Of a stretch of DNA of 64,000 bases, positions 38,642-46,437 are shown one piece after another. This DNA comes from PALSA-1316 sp964499365 (GTDB lineage Bacteria > Nitrospirota > Thermodesulfovibrionia > Thermodesulfovibrionales > UBA6898): positions 62,001 to 126,000 of the forward strand of contig CAZCKU010000013.1 of assembly GCA_964499365.1 (NCBI GenBank), given 5' to 3'. Numbering within the stretch: the first letter of the stretch is position 1; every line of letters starts with the position of its first letter. Below the pieces are notes generated by a model. That model had not been told where the DNA came from, made no database searches, and saw nothing but the letters and a program-made list of their open reading frames with translations. The position numbers and the translations under genes were made by a program.

Positions 38642-39282
38642 GCGACGATCACCCCGTCGCTGATCCTGACTGTCCTGTCGGCATGGCGGGCCACATACTC
38701 TTCATGCGTAACGAGTATGATCGTCCGGGATGACTCAGCGCTGAGCTCCTCCAGCAGTTCGAGTATGCGGGCCCCGGTCCGGCTGTCGAGGCTGCCTGTC
38801 GGCTCGTCCGCGAGGAGGATCTCGGGCTCGTGGACGAGAGCCCGGGCAAGGGCTACCCGCTGCTGTTCACCTCCCGAGAGCTGCCAGGGATAACTCCTCT
38901 CACGGCCGCCGAGTCCAACGCGCCTGAGATACCAGTATGCCTTCTCGGGACTGCTGATGTTGTTCAGGAGCAGGGGGATCCTGACGTTATCGAATATGCT
39001 GATGTTCGGGAGAAGGTTGAAGAACTGAAAGACAAAGCCGGTCTTCTGCCTGCGGTGCAGCGTCAACTGTTCGTCGGAATACGACGAGATCTCGGCCCCG
39101 TCTATCACGATCCTCCCTGCATCCGGCCTGTCCATGCCGCCCACCAGGTTCAGAAGCGTCGACTTTCCCGATCCCGAGCTGCCGGTTATCGCAAGGAACT
39201 CGCCCTTGGCGACCTCAAGGGTTATCCCCCTGAGAACGCGGGCCTCTCCGTACTGTTTTTCGACCGCCTGAAGCTCTATCAT
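38638..39282 (-). CDS. ABC transporter ATP-binding protein (LolD/MacB type)
   Basis: A 214-residue ATPase with Walker A GSSGSGKST, Q-loop FQFFNLLP, signature LSGGEQQRVALARAL, Walker B ILLADEPTG and the H-loop VTHEEY. It is of the LolD/MacB/FtsE type that pairs with FtsX-family permeases. I start at ATG 39282 (MIELQAVEKQYG), sharing bases with the upstream TGA stop; longer in-frame starts would translate the antisense of the AttH-like gene. Confidence 0.95.
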   Translation of the reverse strand: MIELQAVEKQYGEARVLRGITLEVAKGEFLAITGSSGSGKSTLLNLVGGMDRPDAGRIVIDGAEISSYSDEQLTLHRRQKTGFVFQFFNLLPNISIFDNVRIPLLLNNISSPEKAYWYLRRVGLGGRERSYPWQLSGGEQQRVALARALVHEPEILLADEPTGSLDSRTGARILELLEELSAESSRTIILVTHEEYVARHADRTVRISDGVIVA

Positions 39283-40355
39283 CAGTACCCCGTCATCTCC
39301 GCGTAGGCCCGTCCGGCTGCAGAACCATCCGCCGAACCTCCTGAGTAGACGACCGAGCAGGCGCCTTCCCAGTAGTGGTTTCCGGTCGTATGCGTCGCAA
39401 CGAACTCCTGCTCGCGGACAAGGGGAGTGACCAGTAGAGCGAGCCCCTCGGAGGGTATCATGACCTTCCACTGTGAAGGGTACGTTGCTCCTGTCCGGGC
39501 AGACGTATATCGCCTGAGCACGTGTATGCTGAAATCGCCCGAAGTCAGATGGCGTGAACTGCCGTCCCTGCCTACCAGCGTACCCGAGGAATAGCGGTCT
39601 GCCGTACCGTCGGCCTTCCTCATATGATAGAGCATGATCTCCCTTCCGTCGTCGAGCTGCAGGGCGAACCAGTCCCACCCCTTCTGGCCCTGCCCCATCC
39701 TGCCTGACGAGATCTCCCGGTCGAACCAGCTCTTCCCCGATACGCTCCTGACCAGACCACCCGTCTTTATTGTCCCTTCCGCTGCCATATGCGTGTAAGA
39801 AAAATACCATGAGGCACTCAGCGGGGAATCCTCTGCCTTTCGTGAATAACCCTTGACGCCGTGCAGGACGAGCGGCTTGACCGGCCTGAGAACCAGGTCA
39901 AGCTCCCTGCCCTCCCCGGCGGCCGTCAGGTGAATCCGCTCGGAAGTCCCTTCCATGCGGTTGCCACCGACCCAGACCCTCAGCCTGCTCTGGTCAGCTC
40001 CCGCAAAACCGAAGGCCCCTGAGTCGGACCTGTCGGAATAATGATATTGTTTCCCGGCGACGTCGGTCAGAGCGAAGTGCGACACAAATATGTCCTTTAC
40101 GCCGAAACGGGACTTATACGCGCGCCTTTGCACCCCGGCAATAAAGAATGTCAACTCGTAGCCGAACTCATTGCCGTCCTTATCAAAGAGGTGCCCGGTG
40201 AAGTACCACCACTGCAGGCGATAGTCAGGTCTGAAATAAAAATCAGCCGGAAAGGTCAGACCGCGGTCCGGGCTCACCTCCCGGAATTCATCCGCTGCAG
40301 CGCCCTGCGCCAGGCACAGACAGAACAGGACAGCAAGCAGAGTTAACAGCTTCAT
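39282..40355 (-). CDS. AttH/CrtC-like secreted lipocalin-type protein
   Basis: A 357-residue exported protein: signal peptide (KLLTLLAVLFCLCL, cleavage near AAADE), then two lipocalin-like halves of the hydroxyneurosporene synthase/AttH family, recognised from LQWWYFTGHL, ELTFFI, GVKGYSRK, WYFSYTHMAAEG, WFDREISSG and GWDWFALQLDDGREIMLY. AttH-type proteins are encoded with an ABC ATPase and FtsX permease (att operon) and are thought to bind a hydrophobic ligand. TGATG joins it to the ATPase gene, so the order is attH-like, ATPase, permease. No carotenoid genes are nearby, arguing against CrtC function. Confidence 0.88.
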   Translation of the reverse strand: MKLLTLLAVLFCLCLAQGAAADEFREVSPDRGLTFPADFYFRPDYRLQWWYFTGHLFDKDGNEFGYELTFFIAGVQRRAYKSRFGVKDIFVSHFALTDVAGKQYHYSDRSDSGAFGFAGADQSRLRVWVGGNRMEGTSERIHLTAAGEGRELDLVLRPVKPLVLHGVKGYSRKAEDSPLSASWYFSYTHMAAEGTIKTGGLVRSVSGKSWFDREISSGRMGQGQKGWDWFALQLDDGREIMLYHMRKADGTADRYSSGTLVGRDGSSRHLTSGDFSIHVLRRYTSARTGATYPSQWKVMIPSEGLALLVTPLVREQEFVATHTTGNHYWEGACSVVYSGGSADGSAAGRAYAEMTGY

Positions 40356-40520
40356 GACTCTATTATAACCGTTCGCCAGCAGCCTGCCGCCTGCTTCGCT
40401 CTTTCTTCTTCACAAAGTCCCCGTGATTTAGTATCCTACACTTATGCAGTCTTCAGGGGGCAATTCAGGCGTCAGACGTTCATTACCATGGTGTTTATAA
40501 GTATGAAGACATTAAACGGA

Positions 40521-40597
40521 AAATCCCTCCTAACCTCCCTTTGCCAAAGGGAGGTATCATGCCCCTCTTTGGCAAAGAGGGGTGAGGGGAGATTTTT
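40521..40597 (+). repeat. Dispersed palindromic repeat (CTTTGGCAAAG type)
   Basis: Two palindromes, CCTCCCTTTGCCAAAGGGAGG (40534-40554) and CCCCTCTTTGGCAAAGAGGGG (40562-40582), with shared flanks AAAATCCCTCC on the left and TGAGGGGAGATTTTT on the right. Similarity to the copy near 51139-51260 continues outward on both sides (GTATGAAGACATT before, ATGTGTCAGC after), so the mobile or amplified unit is about 130 bp. It lies in the 291-bp gap ahead of the aldo/keto reductase gene; otherwise that gap holds nothing I recognise. Confidence 0.88.
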
Positions 40598-40646
40598 ACA
40601 TGTGTCAGCATACTTTAGATCTTATTAGTAACAGAGGAGGCATATC

Positions 40647-41855
40647 ATGAAGCGTCGCGATTTTCTCAAGGCTGCCGCACTCACCACAACGGCTATGACC
40701 GTTTCCCCTTCACCTTCCTATCCGGCGACAACACCCGGAGCCCCGTCGGTCAAAAGCTACCGTGCCATCGGCAGGACCGGTCTGAGGATGAGCGATATCT
40801 CCTTCGGAGCCGGCAAGCTCTCGTCAGCATCGATGATCCTCCGGGCTGTGGACAGCGGGATCAATTACTTCGATACCGCCCCTGATTACGGCCAGTCAGA
40901 GAAGACCATCGGCGAGGCGATGCCGAAACTGAAGCGGGACAAGATAATTCTCACCTCGAAATTCTGCAGCCCGCTGCCGTACCCGAGCCACATCCCCGGC
41001 GGTACAAAGGCAAAAGAATACATAGCCGCGGTCGAGGCAAGCCTCACCCGGATGAAGACGGACCACCTCGACTTCGTCGTTGTCCATGCAATCGGCGAGA
41101 TGAGCAAGGACCTCGACTCCGAAAAAAAGAGGCTCCTCGACCCTGAGATGCTCGAGGCCTTCGGCCTTCTCAAGAAAGCGGGAAAGGTACGCTTTCTGGG
41201 GACCTCGTCCCACGGGCCAAATAATATGGAAGAGCTGTTGATGACCGCGGTGAAATCAGGCCACTACGATATGATCCAGCCGTCCTTCAATTTCATGAGA
41301 TTCCCGAAGCTGCCCGAAATCATGAAAGAGGCCCATAAGCAGGGCGTCGGGGTGATCGCGATGAAGACCCTTGCCGGCGCCAGGGAGATGAGTCTGCCTG
41401 AATCAGCGGGAGAGTTCTCTCATGCAGCCTTCAAATGGGTCCTGAAGCACCCCGAGGTCAGCGGCCTCATCATCACGATGAAGACAGCCTCTGACATCGA
41501 GCTCTATCTCAGGGCCTCGGGCGAAAAGTTCACTGCCGCTGACCAGAGGATCCTCGACCAGTATGCAGCCCTCTACACCGCAGATTACTGCAGGACGGGC
41601 TGCGGACAGTGCGAGGGTTACTGTCCTGCAGGGGTGGAGATAGCCACGATCCTGAGGTACCGCATGTACTTCAGGGATTATGGCATGGAAAAAAGGGCGA
41701 TGCAGTCGTATGCCTCTTTGGCGACAAATGCGTCCCCCTGCCCTGGCTGCGACCAGCCGGTCTGCATGGCAAAATGTCCGTATGGTCTGCCGGTCAGGGA
41801 GCTGCTCAGCGATGCCCATGAGTCGATGTCTTTTCGGGTCTCGTCTACGGCCTGA
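40647..41855 (+). CDS. Tat-exported aldo/keto reductase with C-terminal Fe-S domain
   Basis: A 402-residue protein with Tat signal KRRDFLKAAALT, an aldo/keto reductase barrel (about 38-300), and a C-terminal ferredoxin-like region with cysteine groups CRTGCGQCEGYC and CPGCDQPVCMAKC. AKR catalytic residues appear as Asp and Tyr in YFDTAPDYGQSE, Lys in ILTSKF and His in VVHAIGE. A Tat signal and Fe-S clusters suggest a periplasmic, cofactor-loaded redox enzyme rather than a cytoplasmic NADPH reductase. An excellent GAGGAGG site precedes the ATG. Its stop overlaps the next start (TGATG). Confidence 0.92.
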   Translation: MKRRDFLKAAALTTTAMTVSPSPSYPATTPGAPSVKSYRAIGRTGLRMSDISFGAGKLSSASMILRAVDSGINYFDTAPDYGQSEKTIGEAMPKLKRDKIILTSKFCSPLPYPSHIPGGTKAKEYIAAVEASLTRMKTDHLDFVVVHAIGEMSKDLDSEKKRLLDPEMLEAFGLLKKAGKVRFLGTSSHGPNNMEELLMTAVKSGHYDMIQPSFNFMRFPKLPEIMKEAHKQGVGVIAMKTLAGAREMSLPESAGEFSHAAFKWVLKHPEVSGLIITMKTASDIELYLRASGEKFTAADQRILDQYAALYTADYCRTGCGQCEGYCPAGVEIATILRYRMYFRDYGMEKRAMQSYASLATNASPCPGCDQPVCMAKCPYGLPVRELLSDAHESMSFRVSSTA

Positions 41856-42838
41856 TGAACGCTGCTTCGCTTGTCAGGCGGCTCCTGCTTCTCTGCCTGC
41901 TGCCGTGCATCGCGATCATACTGTATATCAGGGGTCAGCAGTATGACCCTGCCCTGATCGACTTTACAGCCATGACCGATCTGAAGGCGCAGGCGGAAAA
42001 TGCACCCTCTGCCCCTCACGACATCGCCGCGGCAGGGAAGCCTGTACCTGCCCTTGAGACAATGAATCTGCCGGGCTTCAGGCCTGCCGGCCGGGAGAGG
42101 CGGTACACCAAGGACAACCTCTATGAACAGGTAAACGGCCATGCAGAGTATTTCATCAGCGCGGGCTTTGCCGGGCTCACGGTAACGGAGTACGCAGCTG
42201 TTGATGCGAAGACGTCCGGCGCAGAGATACAGGCAGAGGTCTACGACATGGGCAACAGCCTGCAGGCCTTCGGCGTGCTCTCAGACGAAGCGGGGGACAG
42301 CGCACAGCCGGTCTCTGTCGGCACCATGGGCTTCCGCACCTCGGCGGGCATCAACTTCATCAGGGGACGGTATTACGTGAAGCTTTCCGCCTTCAATCCG
42401 AAGGCGCCGCTGCTCAAATTCGCCAGGGCCTTCAGCAGTACCCTGCCGGCGGGAAGGGATTCGTTCGATGTATTCTCGAGGCTTCCTGACCTCGGGAAAG
42501 TGATCAAAACCCGGTTTATAAAAGAGGACTACCGGGGGCTCGATTTTCTCCGGAATGTCATCGAGCGGGAATATGCGGCAGGGGATAAAAAAATCACCGT
42601 GGCGCTTATGGCAGGCAGCGGACAGCAGGTCACGGCGGTTCGGTCCGCGCTGTTCGGCTACTTCTCACGGTCCGGAATACCACATGAAAAAACGGTTAAG
42701 GACGGGGTGGAGTTCTACCGGATAACGGACAAATACGAAGGGAACTGGATTCTGATACCGTTCCCTGACGCGGTCTTCGGCGTCTTCGGCGCAGAGGACG
42801 AAACAGTCGTGAAACAGTTTGGCAGGAAACCAGGCTAG
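41855..42838 (+). CDS. DUF6599-like membrane-anchored protein
   Basis: A 327-residue protein with one N-terminal membrane helix (about 7-26) and a soluble, probably periplasmic domain. I assign it to the DUF6599 type from the pattern RRYTKDNLYEQVNGHAEYF, EVYDMGNSLQAFGV and GINFIRGRYYVKLSAF; no enzymatic residues are known. It is coupled to the aldo/keto reductase gene and lies in a redox cluster. The last codons and the TAG stop coincide with the first units of a short-unit repeat array, so the C-terminus may be repeat-derived. Confidence 0.8.
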   Translation: MNAASLVRRLLLLCLLPCIAIILYIRGQQYDPALIDFTAMTDLKAQAENAPSAPHDIAAAGKPVPALETMNLPGFRPAGRERRYTKDNLYEQVNGHAEYFISAGFAGLTVTEYAAVDAKTSGAEIQAEVYDMGNSLQAFGVLSDEAGDSAQPVSVGTMGFRTSAGINFIRGRYYVKLSAFNPKAPLLKFARAFSSTLPAGRDSFDVFSRLPDLGKVIKTRFIKEDYRGLDFLRNVIEREYAAGDKKITVALMAGSGQQVTAVRSALFGYFSRSGIPHEKTVKDGVEFYRITDKYEGNWILIPFPDAVFGVFGAEDETVVKQFGRKPG

Positions 42839-43032
42839 CAGGCGAATACAGGCAGCAGGCTATCCAGCTGCAGGCCGGCAAGCGGCAGAGGAACCAAGTG
42901 ATCAAGACGGAACAGACAACAGAAAGAAGCACTATTTCCGGATTCCCCGATAGGCAGGCAGGTTATGGAATGGCAGACAGTTCTGGCCTATAGCTTGCCA
43001 GCCTGTTTTCGCTTGCTGCTTGTCAGCGTGAT
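42836..43032. repeat. Composite cassette 1: inverted CA(A/G)GC arrays around a decayed hairpin
   Basis: From the stop codon of the preceding gene to 42893 there are head-to-tail units ending CAGGC or CAAGC (TAGCAGGC, GAATACAGGC, AGCAGGC, CGGCAAGC). The middle holds a decayed GTCAT/ATCCAG-type hairpin (GGATTCCCCGAT to GGAATGGCAGAC, 42943-42973). From 42990 to 43030 the units run in the opposite sense (GCTTGCC, GCCTG, GCTTGCTGCTTG). Confidence 0.75.
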
Positions 43033-43063
43033 TTCGTATGCTGACGCAAGGATAAGGTGACAG

Positions 43064-44056
43064 ATGCCTTCGAAAAATGATAAGAGAGAACCGGTGCTCA
43101 GCAGGAGGGATTTTCTGCTCAGGACCGCTGCCACCTGCGGCGCCGCAGCCGCGGCCGGGGTATGGGGTTATGTCTTTTACAGCAAAGAGCCTGTCCGGAA
43201 GAGCGCCACGAAGCTCTTTACCTTCCGCGATTACCGCAGTGCAGAAGCAAAGGTCTACCCTCACCTGGCGGTCGTTCACGGCAAAGATGCAGAAAAAATG
43301 GTCCGCGCCGCAGTCGACAGGATTGGCGGCATCAGCCGGTTTATCAACCCCGGCGAAAAGGTCCTGATAAAACCAAATGTCGCATGGGACAGACAGCCCG
43401 AGCAGGCTGCCAACACGAATCCCGCGGTTGTGGGCGCGGTCGTAAGACTCTGCCTTGAGGCTCGTGCCTCAGAGGTATGGGTTACGGACGTCCCGGTGAA
43501 TGACCCTTATCGCTGCTTTGCCCGCTCAGGCATCGAAGAGGCAGTCAGGCGGTCGGGAGGCAAAATAAGGCTGACGCTCGAGAACGATTTTGTCCCGACA
43601 GACCTCAGGGGCGAATCGCTGAAGGTATGGCCGGTCAGCCGGTTTTACCACGAGGCCGACAGGCTGATCAACCTGCCAATCGTCAAACATCATTCGCTCA
43701 GCAAATGCACCATGGGCATGAAGAACCTCTACGGCTCCCTCGGCGGCCAGAGAAACCGCCTGCACCAGGACATCAACACCTCGATAGCGGACCTCGCCTC
43801 CGCGATCAGGCCGACCTTCACGCTGCTGGACGCGACACGGGTGCTGCGGAGAAACGGACCTACCGGCGGTAACCTCGCCGACGTAGCGGCCGGGGACACG
43901 GTCATCGCAGGCGTCGACCTCGTGGCAGTTGAGTCTTACGGACTGAGGTTCCTCGACCTGATACCCGGGGATGTGCCGTTCCTCGGGATGGCTGAAGGCA
44001 GGGGCATCGGCATCTCCGACTGGAAGTCCCTGAACGTTGCCGAGTTTTCGCTATGA
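43064..44056 (+). CDS. Tat-exported DUF362-family protein
   Basis: A 330-residue protein with Tat signal SRRDFLLRTAATCG and a DUF362 domain, recognised from VLIKPNVAWDRQPEQAANTNP, EVWVTDVP, LINLPIVKHHSLSKCTMGMKNLYG and the final AEGRGIG. Some DUF362 proteins carry ferredoxin domains; this one does not, but the next gene supplies many clusters. The TGA overlaps the start of the following gene (ATGATGA). The function of the family is unknown; electron transfer or cofactor handling is inferred. Confidence 0.88.
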   Translation: MPSKNDKREPVLSRRDFLLRTAATCGAAAAAGVWGYVFYSKEPVRKSATKLFTFRDYRSAEAKVYPHLAVVHGKDAEKMVRAAVDRIGGISRFINPGEKVLIKPNVAWDRQPEQAANTNPAVVGAVVRLCLEARASEVWVTDVPVNDPYRCFARSGIEEAVRRSGGKIRLTLENDFVPTDLRGESLKVWPVSRFYHEADRLINLPIVKHHSLSKCTMGMKNLYGSLGGQRNRLHQDINTSIADLASAIRPTFTLLDATRVLRRNGPTGGNLADVAAGDTVIAGVDLVAVESYGLRFLDLIPGDVPFLGMAEGRGIGISDWKSLNVAEFSL

Positions 44057-45570
44057 TGACAAAGCTCCTGACACTCAGAAACATACGAAGACTCTACGCC
44101 GGCTTTTTCCTTCTCCTCTTCGTGCTGCTCCTCTGGGTCACCGGCTTCAGGCGGCTGAAGGGCTACGAGACACCACTGTTTCTTGAACTCGACCCGCTGA
44201 CGGCACTGGCCTCGTTCCTCAGCAGCGGCACGGTGTACAAGGGGCTTGTCCTTTCACTCGCGGTTATCATCGGGACACTCTTCTTCGGCCGTTTTTTCTG
44301 CTCGTGGGTCTGCCCTCTGGGCATCATCAACCAGATCACGGCAAGCCTGTTCAGCAAACTGCGGGCGATCGATACAATAGCCTTGAATACCTACCGAAGC
44401 CTCTACCGGCTCAAATACTATCTGCTCGCCTTCCTGCTGGCCGCGGCCGCACTCGGCTCCCTGCAGGTCGGGCTTCTCGATCCGATTCCGTTCATCACCA
44501 GGTCCTTTGCCGTCTCGGTCTTCCCTGCCGTCAATGTCACCGGGGGCTGGATATACCTCAAACAGCCGGTCTTCAACGGCGGCACCCTGCTCGGCCTGGT
44601 ATTCCTCGCGGTGATCCTGGCAAACCGTATTCTGCCGCGGTTCTGGTGCCGGGCCGTCTGCCCCCTCGGCGCGCTCCTGGGGCTGCTGTCCTTCAGGCCC
44701 CTGCTCAGGATATGGCGGGACGTCGACCGCTGCACCGACTGCAGGAAATGCCTCGGCCACTGCCACGGCGGCTGCGATCCCCATGCAGCGCTCAGGACCA
44801 CCGAGTGCCACGTCTGCATGAACTGCATCGGGGACTGCCCTGAAGACGCTATCCATTTCGGCCTTCCGCGGAGCGCAAGCGCAGCGCATCAGCCGGTCGA
44901 TGTCAGTCGCAGGAGGATTATCGAAACGGCCGTTGCAGGCGCTGTCCTCTTTCCCGTGATGCGGAGCACCATCGGCTCGGGGACCACCCCCCGGCCCGAG
45001 GTGATTCGACCTCCCGGCTCTCTGCCTGAAGGGGATTTTCTGAGGCGCTGCCTCAAGTGCGGTGAATGCATGAAGGTATGTCCGACGAATGCGATACAAC
45101 CCGCACTGCTCGAAGCAGGGTTTGAGGGCCTCTGGACCCCTCTGTTGATCAACAGCATCGGTTACTGCGAGTATAACTGTGTGCTCTGCAGCCGCGTATG
45201 TCCCACCGGCGCGATCGCGCCTCTGACACTCGAGAAGAAACTGGGCAAGACCGGGCAGAAGAAGCCCCTGAAGATCGGCACCGCCTTCTATGACAGGGGC
45301 AGGTGCCTGCCGTGGGCTATGAATATCGACTGCATCGTCTGCGAAGAGGTCTGCCCCACGTCGCCGAAGGCTATATGGTTCGAGACGGTCGAAGTGCAGC
45401 TGCGCGACGGAAAGACCAGGAGGCTGAAGCGGCCCTATGTGGACCCCAATCTCTGCATAGGCTGCGGAATCTGCGAAAACAAATGCCCGGTCCGCGACCG
45501 CGCCGCGGTCCGCATAACCTCAATAGGCGAAAGCCGCTCCCCGGTAAACCAGATGATCCTCAAGTCATAA
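44053..45570 (+). CDS. NapH/MauN-like membrane polyferredoxin
   Basis: A 505-residue protein with four to five membrane helices in the first 210 residues and a fused ferredoxin half. Cysteine groups include the NapH-type FFCSWVCPLG and WCRAVCPLG, then CTDCRKCLGHC, CHVCMNCIGDCP, CLKCGECMKVCP, CEYNCVLCSRVCP, CIVCEEVCP and CIGCGICENKCP, enough for six or more [4Fe-4S] clusters. A second hydrophobic segment near residue 290-310 lies between ferredoxin parts. NapH proteins pass electrons from menaquinol to periplasmic enzymes; here the exported partners would be the DUF362 protein and the Fe-S aldo/keto reductase. Last gene of the cluster. Confidence 0.92.
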   Translation: MMTKLLTLRNIRRLYAGFFLLLFVLLLWVTGFRRLKGYETPLFLELDPLTALASFLSSGTVYKGLVLSLAVIIGTLFFGRFFCSWVCPLGIINQITASLFSKLRAIDTIALNTYRSLYRLKYYLLAFLLAAAALGSLQVGLLDPIPFITRSFAVSVFPAVNVTGGWIYLKQPVFNGGTLLGLVFLAVILANRILPRFWCRAVCPLGALLGLLSFRPLLRIWRDVDRCTDCRKCLGHCHGGCDPHAALRTTECHVCMNCIGDCPEDAIHFGLPRSASAAHQPVDVSRRRIIETAVAGAVLFPVMRSTIGSGTTPRPEVIRPPGSLPEGDFLRRCLKCGECMKVCPTNAIQPALLEAGFEGLWTPLLINSIGYCEYNCVLCSRVCPTGAIAPLTLEKKLGKTGQKKPLKIGTAFYDRGRCLPWAMNIDCIVCEEVCPTSPKAIWFETVEVQLRDGKTRRLKRPYVDPNLCIGCGICENKCPVRDRAAVRITSIGESRSPVNQMILKS

Positions 45571-45584
45571 AGGAAACAGGGCCG

Positions 45585-45657
45585 GAGGATGACACCCTAG
45601 CCCCGGCCGGCTTCCAGCCTGAGAGCCTGCTCGCCTGCCAGCTTGTCTTTGCCGGCA
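45585..45657. repeat. Partial repeat cassette (right arm)
   Basis: A half hairpin (GGCCGGAGGATGACA) is followed by inverse-sense short units (GCCTGAGA, GCCTGCTC, GCCTGCCA, GCTTGTCTTT). It fills most of the gap between the convergent polyferredoxin gene and the small gene ending at 45658. Confidence 0.55.
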
Positions 45658-46029
45658 TCAGTTATACTCGATCGTCACCGTATAGGATATATTGACGCGG
45701 CTGGAGGTAAGGCCATGTCCGGCGCAGTCCAACGCCCCGTGTCTGGTTGCCGAATGGCACCGTATCATCGAGTCAATCACACTGTCGAGATCAAAGCCGT
45801 CGGAGCAGTCAGTGCAGTCCCCGTTCAGGCATTCGACATGAAAATAGGCGTGGCTGTCCGAGGAATAATAGAGTTTCCTCAGGAGGAGGGTATCGCATAT
45901 CCCCTTCTTGTGGTGCTCCATGTCCACAACGATGCTCGCCACCTCAGGAAAGCGGCGGGAAATAAGTCCCGAGTCAACCTTCTGCTGCATCCGTTCAAGT
46001 TTCGCATCGCACTTTTCACGATAGGTCAT
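45658..46029 (-). CDS. Small cysteine-containing protein of unknown function
   Basis: A 123-residue protein I do not recognise. AAAGGCGA precedes the ATG well, supporting translation. It has six cysteines, including a C-x4-C-x2-C group (CLNGDCTDC) and late Cys-His residues (MIRCHSATRH, DCAGHG), and a final SSRVNISYTVTIEY strand. No signal peptide or membrane helix. Metal binding is possible. It is convergent with the polyferredoxin gene and stands alone between repeat cassettes. Confidence 0.65.
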   Translation of the reverse strand: MTYREKCDAKLERMQQKVDSGLISRRFPEVASIVVDMEHHKKGICDTLLLRKLYYSSDSHAYFHVECLNGDCTDCSDGFDLDSVIDSMIRCHSATRHGALDCAGHGLTSSRVNISYTVTIEYN

Positions 46030-46096
46030 ATTCGCCTTTCATCCGGGTCCTCGCCCCAATACATCATATTTAAGACTAACACCCCCCCCTCTAAAT

Positions 46097-46345
46097 AAGC
46101 CAGCAGGTGAATCCTTGATAAAACCAGCGAATACAAGCAGCAGGCGAATACAAGCAGCAAGCGAATACAAGCTGGCAGGCGAGCAGGCTATCAGGCAGGA
46201 AGCCGGCCGGGGCGAAGGTGTTATCCCCCCGTTGCCTGCAGGGGAATCACTGACAGCTCATTCTGCACGTTTGTACGCCCGTATTCGCTTGCCAGCTTGC
46301 TGCTTGTTCGCCTGCTGCTTGTCAGCCTGCTGCTTGTCAGCTGGT
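46097..46345. repeat. Composite cassette 2: inverted CA(A/G)GC arrays
   Basis: Left array (46108-46205) is very regular: GAATACAAGC, AGCAGGC, GAATACAAGC, AGCAAGC, GAATACAAGC, TGGCAGGC, GAGCAGGC, TATCAGGC, that is units of 10, 7, 10, 7, 10, 8, 8 and 8 bases. A centre without a clear hairpin (46206-46265) leads to a right array in the opposite sense (46270-46345: GCTTGCCA, GCTTGCT, GCTTGTTC, GCCTGCT, GCTTGTCA). The 408-bp gap between the divergent neighbours contains nothing else apparent except the ribosome site of the DUF4139 gene. Confidence 0.85.
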
Positions 46346-46437
46346 TTCCCCGTCTGGACTGAGCCCCTGTTTTGTGATATCGTAGAGCAATGGGGTCTCG
46401 TCCCCCGGCACCTGTCGTGATCACCCGGAGGTTACTG

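Noticed and set aside
38638..39810. 390-residue version of the ABC ATPase
   Set aside because: The extra 176 residues are antisense to the AttH-like gene and have no ABC character; the real start is ATG 39282.
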